Positions 58,998 to 64,000 of a stretch of DNA of 64,000 nt are shown here, piece after piece; position 1 is the stretch's first letter, and every line of letters starts with the position of its first letter. A program made the position numbers and the translations under genes. The stretch covers positions 1-64,000 of the forward strand of contig NZ_JBANDC010000003.1 in the NCBI RefSeq assembly GCF_038896935.1, in the 5' to 3' direction. This stretch comes from Collimonas rhizosphaerae (GTDB lineage: Bacteria; Pseudomonadota; Gammaproteobacteria; Burkholderiales; Burkholderiaceae_D). The notes beneath the pieces are model-generated. The model made no database searches and was not told the DNA's origin. It saw only the letters and a program-made list of their open reading frames with translations.

Positions 58998-61276
58998 ACG
59001 CCGACGATATGCGCGACGCCTCCATGCTCGACCTGTTCCGCCTGGAAGTAGACACCCAGGCGCAAGTCATGAGCAGCGGCTTGCTGGCGATTGAACGCGC
59101 GCCCTCGCCGCAACAGCTGGAAGCCTGCATGCGCGCCGCCCATTCGATCAAAGGCGCGGCGCGCATCGTCGGCATCCAGGCCGGGGTAGACGTTACCCAT
59201 GTCATGGAAGACTGTTTTGTCTCGGCGCAGCAGGGCAAAATCCAGCTCGGGCCGCGCCGTATCGACCAGCTGCTGCATGGCGTCGACCTGCTGCAGCGGA
59301 TCGCCGCCAGCGCCGAAGACCTGGAACTGTGGCAGGCCGGCAGCGGCCGCAAGGAAATCGAAACTTTCCTGCGCGGCCTGGAAAACAGCTTGCAGCAAGC
59401 CGATGACCGCGCCCGCGAGCCGGAAGCGGCGATTGCGCTTGCCGCAACGGAAGCGGATGAGGCAATGGCGGCAGCCGATGAAGCCGCACCCGGCAAGCAC
59501 CTGGACAAGATCAAGAACCAGGACCAGGGCGACCGCATGCTGCGCGTCACCGCCGCGCACCTGAACCAGCTGGTCAGCCTGTCGGGCGAATCGCTGGTCG
59601 AATCGCGCTGGCTGCCGGCTTTCAACGAATCCCTGCTGCGCCTGAAACGACTGCAGCAAAACACCGCGCAATCGCTGGAAGTCCTGCACGACTCGCTGCG
59701 CGAGGACAATCTCGCGGGCGACCACCTCATGGCGCTGCAGGAGGTCCGGCAGCATATCGACGCCAGCCAGAAAATGCTGGCGGAGCGCCTGGCCGAGCTG
59801 GAGCTGTTCGAACGGCGCAACAGCAGCCGCGCGCAACGTCTGTACGACCAGGCGCTGGCCAGCCGCATGCGGCCGTTCGCCGACCGCGTGGTCGGCTACG
59901 ACCGCATGGTGCGCGACCTCGGACGCACCTTGGGCAAACAGGTCAAGCTGGAAATCAACGGCCAGGCAACCCAGGTTGACCGCGACATCCTGGAGCAGCT
60001 GGATGCGCCGCTGGTGCACCTGTTGCGCAATGCGCTGGACCACGGCATCGAAGCGCCGCCGCAGCGCCGCGCCGCCGGCAAGGACGAAGAAGGCTTGATC
60101 ACGCTGACCGCGCGCCACCACGCCGGCCTGCTGCAGATCACCATCAGCGATGACGGCAACGGCGTCGACCTGGAGCAGCTGCGCGCCGCCGTGGTGCGGC
60201 GCGGGCTGGTGGACCATGCCACCGCAAGCCGCCTGAGCGATACCGAACTGCTGCATTTCCTGCTGCTGCCGGGCTTCAGCATGCGCGACACGGTGACTGA
60301 AATTTCCGGGCGCGGGGTCGGCCTGGATGTGGTCCACAACATGCTCAAGCGCATGCGCGGCACCATCCAGATTTTCAGCGAAGCCGGCCACGGCATGCGC
60401 TTCCAGCTGCAACTGCCGCTGACGCTGTCGCTGGTGCGCAGCCTGCTGGTCAGCATAGGCGGCGAACCCTACGCCTTTCCGCTGGCCTACGTCAACCGCA
60501 CCATGATATTGGAGCGCAGCCAGATCGAATCGCTGGAAGGCCGCCAGCACTTCGCATTTGAAGACCGCCAGATCGGCCTGGTCGCCGCCAGCCAGATCCT
60601 GCAGAGCGGCGATGCGGCCCCGGGCGGCGACCGCATCGCCCTGGTCGTCATAGGCGACCAGGTGCAGACCTACGGCCTGCAGGTCGACCGCTTGCTGGGC
60701 GAGCACATGCTGGTGGTGCAGCCGCTGGACGCGCGCCTGGGCAAGATCAAGGATGTCGCGGCGGCGGCGCTGATGGAAGACGGCGCACCGGTGCTGATAC
60801 TGGACGTCGCCGACATGCTCAATTCAGTCGAGAAACTGATCGCCCAAGGCCAGCTCAGCAAGATTGAAAACAACAGCAGCCAGCAACAAGTGCGGACCAG
60901 CAAACGGGTGCTGGTGGTGGACGATTCGCTCACCGTGCGCGAACTGGAGCGCAAGCTGCTGAGCAGCCGCGGTTATACGGTGCGCGTCGCGGTGGACGGC
61001 ATGGACGGCTGGAACGCCTTGCGCAGCGAGCCGTTCGACCTGGTGGTGACCGACATCGACATGCCGCGCATGGACGGCATCGAACTGGTCACCTTGATCA
61101 AGAAAAACCTGCAGCTGAAAGCCATTCCAGTCATGATCGTATCTTACAAAGACCGCCAGGAAGACCGTCAGCGCGGGCTCGAAGCCGGCGCCGACTACTA
61201 CCTGGCCAAAGCCAGTTTCCATGACGAGACCCTGCTGCAGGCAGTGGAAGACCTGATCGGCGAGGCGCATTCATGA
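58994..61276 (+). CDS. wspE: Hybrid CheA-type histidine kinase with receiver, WspE
   Basis: A 760-residue protein, close to the usual WspE length. The Hpt domain has H50 (RAAHSIKGAARIVG). The dimerisation and catalytic parts show N346 in NALDHG (N box), DDGNGVDL (386-393) and GRGVGLDVV (439-447); a CheW-like regulatory domain spans about 480-615. A C-terminal receiver follows (about 638-755) with DD at 643-644 and phospho-accepting D687 in VTDIDMPRMDG. It receives signal from WspA through WspB/D and phosphorylates WspR and WspF. Overlaps wspD and wspF by 4 bases each. Confidence 0.94.
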   Translation: MNADDMRDASMLDLFRLEVDTQAQVMSSGLLAIERAPSPQQLEACMRAAHSIKGAARIVGIQAGVDVTHVMEDCFVSAQQGKIQLGPRRIDQLLHGVDLLQRIAASAEDLELWQAGSGRKEIETFLRGLENSLQQADDRAREPEAAIALAATEADEAMAAADEAAPGKHLDKIKNQDQGDRMLRVTAAHLNQLVSLSGESLVESRWLPAFNESLLRLKRLQQNTAQSLEVLHDSLREDNLAGDHLMALQEVRQHIDASQKMLAERLAELELFERRNSSRAQRLYDQALASRMRPFADRVVGYDRMVRDLGRTLGKQVKLEINGQATQVDRDILEQLDAPLVHLLRNALDHGIEAPPQRRAAGKDEEGLITLTARHHAGLLQITISDDGNGVDLEQLRAAVVRRGLVDHATASRLSDTELLHFLLLPGFSMRDTVTEISGRGVGLDVVHNMLKRMRGTIQIFSEAGHGMRFQLQLPLTLSLVRSLLVSIGGEPYAFPLAYVNRTMILERSQIESLEGRQHFAFEDRQIGLVAASQILQSGDAAPGGDRIALVVIGDQVQTYGLQVDRLLGEHMLVVQPLDARLGKIKDVAAAALMEDGAPVLILDVADMLNSVEKLIAQGQLSKIENNSSQQQVRTSKRVLVVDDSLTVRELERKLLSSRGYTVRVAVDGMDGWNALRSEPFDLVVTDIDMPRMDGIELVTLIKKNLQLKAIPVMIVSYKDRQEDRQRGLEAGADYYLAKASFHDETLLQAVEDLIGEAHS

Positions 61277-62334
61277 AAATCGGTATCGTCAACGATGCGC
61301 CAATTGCAGTGGAAGCGCTGCGCCGCACACTGGTCCAGCGCCAGGACCATGAAATCATCTGGATTGCCGAGGATGGCCAGCGCGCCATCGAGCTGTGCGC
61401 CTGGCAGGCGCCGGACCTGATCCTGATGGACCTGATGATGCCGGTGCTCGATGGCGTCGCCGCCACCCGCCATATCATGGCGCATACGCCGTGCGCGATC
61501 CTGATCGTCACCGGCGACGTCGGCGCCAATGTCTCGGCGGTCTATGATGCGATGGCCTACGGCGCGCTCGATGCGATCGATACCCCGAGCACCCTGAGCG
61601 GTTATCCGCGCAACGACGTCAACAGCTTGCTGGCCAAGATCGACTCCATCGAAAAACTGCTCAACCAGCGCCAGTCGCTGCCTGAACAGGGCGCGCCGGC
61701 GGCAGCTTCGGCCGCCGCAACCGCCATTGCGGCCGGCAGCAGGAAATCGTCGCTGCCGGCTCCCGATTCGAAATACCTGGTCGCCATCGGCGCTTCCGCC
61801 GGCGGCCCGGCTGCGCTGGCGACCTTGCTGTCGCAGCTGCCAGCGGATTTTCCGGCGGCCCTGGTAGTGGTGCAGCACGTGGATGCCCAGTTCGCGTCCG
61901 GCATGGCCGAATGGCTCAGCAGCCAGTCGAAGCTGCCGGTACGGCTGGCGCTGGCCGGAGACAGCCCGGCGCCGGGCCAGGTCTTGCTGGCCGGGACCGA
62001 CGACCACCTGCGCCTGACGCGGCCGTTCCAGCTGGGATATACAGAACAGCCCAGCGGCTATCCCTACCGGCCGTCGATTGACGTTTTTTTCCAGAGCATC
62101 GTCGAATTATGGGCCGGCAAGGCGATCGGCATCCTGCTCACCGGCATGGGGCGCGACGGCGCCCTGGGCCTGAAAGCCATGCGCGACAAAGGGTATTACA
62201 CGATCGCCCAGGACCGCCAATCCAGCGCCGTGTACGGCATGCCGAAAGCGGCCGCCCTGCTCGATGCGGCCGACGCCATCCTGCCGGTGAACCAGATCGC
62301 CGGCAAGCTGGCCGGCATCATAAGCAAACGATAG
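61273..62334 (+). CDS. wspF: CheB-type methylesterase WspF
   Basis: A 353-residue response regulator plus esterase. The receiver has D53 (LILMDLMMPVLDG). The C-terminal methylesterase has S175 (AIGASAGGPAAL), H202 (VVQHVDAQF) and an Asp in GMGRDGALGL, the full triad. It removes methyl groups from WspA and keeps signalling low; loss of WspF in Pseudomonas gives wrinkly, high c-di-GMP colonies. All catalytic residues are intact here. Its start overlaps wspE (ATGA); wspR follows 29 bases later. Confidence 0.94.
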   Translation: MKIGIVNDAPIAVEALRRTLVQRQDHEIIWIAEDGQRAIELCAWQAPDLILMDLMMPVLDGVAATRHIMAHTPCAILIVTGDVGANVSAVYDAMAYGALDAIDTPSTLSGYPRNDVNSLLAKIDSIEKLLNQRQSLPEQGAPAAASAAATAIAAGSRKSSLPAPDSKYLVAIGASAGGPAALATLLSQLPADFPAALVVVQHVDAQFASGMAEWLSSQSKLPVRLALAGDSPAPGQVLLAGTDDHLRLTRPFQLGYTEQPSGYPYRPSIDVFFQSIVELWAGKAIGILLTGMGRDGALGLKAMRDKGYYTIAQDRQSSAVYGMPKAAALLDAADAILPVNQIAGKLAGIISKR

Positions 62335-62363
62335 CTACAATCAGCACAGATACGGAGTAAGTC

Positions 62364-63374
62364 ATGCCAAAAGAACTCAATCTCGACATCGATCAGCCGC
62401 CAGACGACTATCCGGTCATGGTGCTGCTGGTCGACGACCAGGCCATGGTGGGCGAAGCGGTCAGGCGCGCGCTGGCGAACCAGGTCAACATCGATTTCCA
62501 CTACTGCGCCCATCCCGACGAGGCGATCGAAGCCGCCCAGAAAACCCGCCCCACGGTCATCCTGCAGGACCTGGTGATGCCCGGCATCGACGGCCTGACC
62601 CTGGTGCGCCAGTACCGCGCCAACCCGGCCACCCGCAACGTGCCGATCATCGTGCTGTCGACCCGGGAAGATCCGGCGGTCAAGAGCGCCGCGTTTACCG
62701 CCGGCGCCAACGACTACCTGGTCAAGCTGCCCGACACCATCGAGCTGGTGGCGCGGATCCGCTATCATTCGCGCTCTTACGTCAACCTGCTGCAGCGCGA
62801 CGAAGCCTATCGCGCGCTGCGCCAAAGCCAGCAGCAGCTGCTGGAAACCAACCTGGAACTGCAGCGCCTGACCAACTCGGACGGCCTGACCGGGCTCGCC
62901 AACCGCCGTTATTTCGACGAATATTTCAGCGCCGAATGGAAGCGCGCCGAACGCGAGCAAAGCTCGCTGTCGCTGCTGATGATCGATGTCGACGATTTCA
63001 AGCTGTATAACGATACCTATGGCCACCTGGCCGGCGACACCGCGCTCAAGCAGGTGGCGGAAAGCATCGGCTATTTTGCCCGGCGGCCGACCGATCTCGC
63101 GGCCCGTATCGGCGGTGAAGAGTTTGTGCTGGTGCTGCCATCCATGTCGCGCGAGCACATGGAGGTCCAGGCCGACAAGCTGCAGGCCGCGGTGCATGCG
63201 CAGGGCATCGCCCACGCATCCTCCAGCAACGACGCCAGGGTCACGGTCAGCGTCGGCGGCGCCAGCATGGTGCCGCAGCGCGGCAGTTCCCAGGAAAAAC
63301 TGGTGGAAGCGGCCGACCAGGCACTGTACCGCGCCAAGCGCGGCGGCAAAAACCGGGTCGAGATCGCTCAGTAA
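62364..63374 (+). CDS. wspR: Diguanylate cyclase response regulator WspR
   Basis: A 336-residue protein with an N-terminal receiver (D69 in ILQDLVMPGIDG) and C-terminal GGDEF domain. The active site is G250-GEEF254 (GGEEF form), with SDGLTGLANRRYFDEYF and IDVDDFKLYNDTYGHLAGD upstream. The inhibitory I-site R241-PT-D244 lies five residues before GGEEF and is intact, so product inhibition by c-di-GMP is expected. It makes c-di-GMP when phosphorylated, promoting attachment and biofilm. ATG 62364 with GGAGTAAG upstream. Confidence 0.95.
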   Translation: MPKELNLDIDQPPDDYPVMVLLVDDQAMVGEAVRRALANQVNIDFHYCAHPDEAIEAAQKTRPTVILQDLVMPGIDGLTLVRQYRANPATRNVPIIVLSTREDPAVKSAAFTAGANDYLVKLPDTIELVARIRYHSRSYVNLLQRDEAYRALRQSQQQLLETNLELQRLTNSDGLTGLANRRYFDEYFSAEWKRAEREQSSLSLLMIDVDDFKLYNDTYGHLAGDTALKQVAESIGYFARRPTDLAARIGGEEFVLVLPSMSREHMEVQADKLQAAVHAQGIAHASSSNDARVTVSVGGASMVPQRGSSQEKLVEAADQALYRAKRGGKNRVEIAQ

Positions 63375-63404
63375 AAAGCGCTTGCGGGCCAGTTTGACCG
63401 CAAC

Positions 63405-64000
63405 CTATTCGGCGACCGCACGGCGACGGCTGCCTGCCGCGGACAAGCTGTCCGCCGCATGCCGCGCCGCCAGCAGGCGCGCGCGGCGCTTGCGGGCCCA
63501 GATGACCACGCCGGTCACGCTCAGCATAGCTACCGCTGCTCCCATCAGAGAAATGAGGATGCGTCCTGCAAGGCCGAGGATGCGCCCCGAATGCAGGGGA
63601 AACTGCGCTTGCATGAAAATGTCGCCGGCGCTGCCTGTGCCGGGAATCTTGGCGCCGGCAGCATGGCCGTCGGCGGCGTCGTAATAGAGCCAGCTGTTGC
63701 CCAGCCCGATATCGCCGTGGTCGTTGCCGGCCTCGAAAAAACCGACGCCGTACAAACCGAAGGCAGACGAATAGAACACGCCGCCAACCGGCGCCGTCCA
63801 GCCGCGGCGCCGCCCATCCTCGCTCGCCAGCTGCGCCACCCGCTCGCGGCTGACTCCCGGCTCCGCCTGCGCAGCCTGTGCCGGCGCGACCGGCTTGCGG
63901 CTGTCGAACGGATCCGGCGTCAGCGTTGAAAAGGTTTGCACGATGGGCCGCATCACCGGCTGGTAGAGATTCATGGAAACCGAGGTCACCGCCAGCACCA
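63405..64000 (-). CDS. PepSY-associated membrane-helix protein, C-terminal part (runs off the window)
   Basis: The reverse-strand frame is open from the stop at 63405 to the right end, giving about 198 residues of a longer protein. It ends FPLHSGRILGLAGRILISLMG and AAVAMLSVTGVVIWARKRRA, the conserved last membrane helix and basic tail of PepSY_TM proteins. These are large four-helix membrane proteins often linked to siderophore uptake or ferric-reductase functions. The TonB receptor expected near such genes would lie outside the window. It is convergent with wspR (30 bases). Confidence 0.82.
   Translation of the reverse strand, partial: VLAVTSVSMNLYQPVMRPIVQTFSTLTPDPFDSRKPVAPAQAAQAEPGVSRERVAQLASEDGRRRGWTAPVGGVFYSSAFGLYGVGFFEAGNDHGDIGLGNSWLYYDAADGHAAGAKIPGTGSAGDIFMQAQFPLHSGRILGLAGRILISLMGAAVAMLSVTGVVIWARKRRARLLAARHAADSLSAAGSRRRAVAE

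Overview
The window looks like the chromosome of a betaproteobacterium of the Oxalobacteraceae, with a Collimonas-like soil bacterium as my best guess. This rests on gene order and content, not on a search. The order cysS, DNA glycosylase, accA, tilS, lysC, tRNA-Ser, divergent from ppiA-ppiB-lpxH and followed by yceH, cysE, rlmB and rnr, is typical of Burkholderiales. A secreted chitin-type lytic polysaccharide monooxygenase, a complete Wsp surface-sensing operon and many receptors fit a soil lifestyle.

Region 1 (1 to about 7740) is an accessory island, visibly more AT-rich than the rest. It holds the start of a type VI secretion vgrG; two small unknown genes behind a near-perfect LexA (SOS) box; a lone OLD-type ATPase/TOPRIM nuclease; a repeat-rich non-coding block (four GACGCA hexamers, eight GGTTAT/ATAACC hexamers, two 21-base direct repeats); a CoiA-like nuclease; a tightly coupled DUF262-HEPN pair; and a GNAT gene packaged as an integron-type cassette with a 60-bp attC site. 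The island ends at 7739 in a 17-base remnant of a tRNA 3' end (probably tRNA-Leu), followed at once by a rho-independent terminator. This is what integration into a tRNA gene leaves behind. The intact tRNA and any integrase should lie to the left, outside the window. Much of the content (OLD nuclease, DUF262-HEPN, CoiA-like nuclease) suggests anti-phage or anti-DNA functions.

Region 2 (7820-21446) has a secreted unknown protein, a secreted dual-specificity phosphatase, a PhyH-type oxygenase, a LysE-type exporter, a galactofuranose-type ABC operon (ytfQ-ytfR-ytfT-yjfF) with a PrpF-like isomerase, and an mprF-acvB pair that makes and hydrolyses lysyl-phosphatidylglycerol.

Region 3 (21644-35151) is core housekeeping: tRNA-Ser(GCU), lysC, tilS, accA, a DNA glycosylase, cysS, two cyclophilins, lpxH, yceH, cysE, rlmB, rnr and tRNA-Leu(CAG) with a clear promoter.

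Region 4 (35367-50676) is mixed: LPMO, an orphan MASE1-PAS protein coupled to an alpha/beta hydrolase with a Cys nucleophile, a patatin with a C-terminal barrel, a membrane metallophosphoesterase, arfB, GST, YceI, a C45-type acyltransferase divergent from a double-winged-helix GntR regulator, cbpM-cbpA, an FMN reductase, OsmC, a 267-bp MITE-like element at the stop codon of an orphan Hpt gene, and a methyltransferase.

Region 5 (50955-64000) is signalling: two Cache-type chemoreceptors face a seven-gene wspA-B-C-D-E-F-R operon ending in a GGDEF response regulator with an intact I-site. The window ends inside a PepSY-type membrane protein gene.
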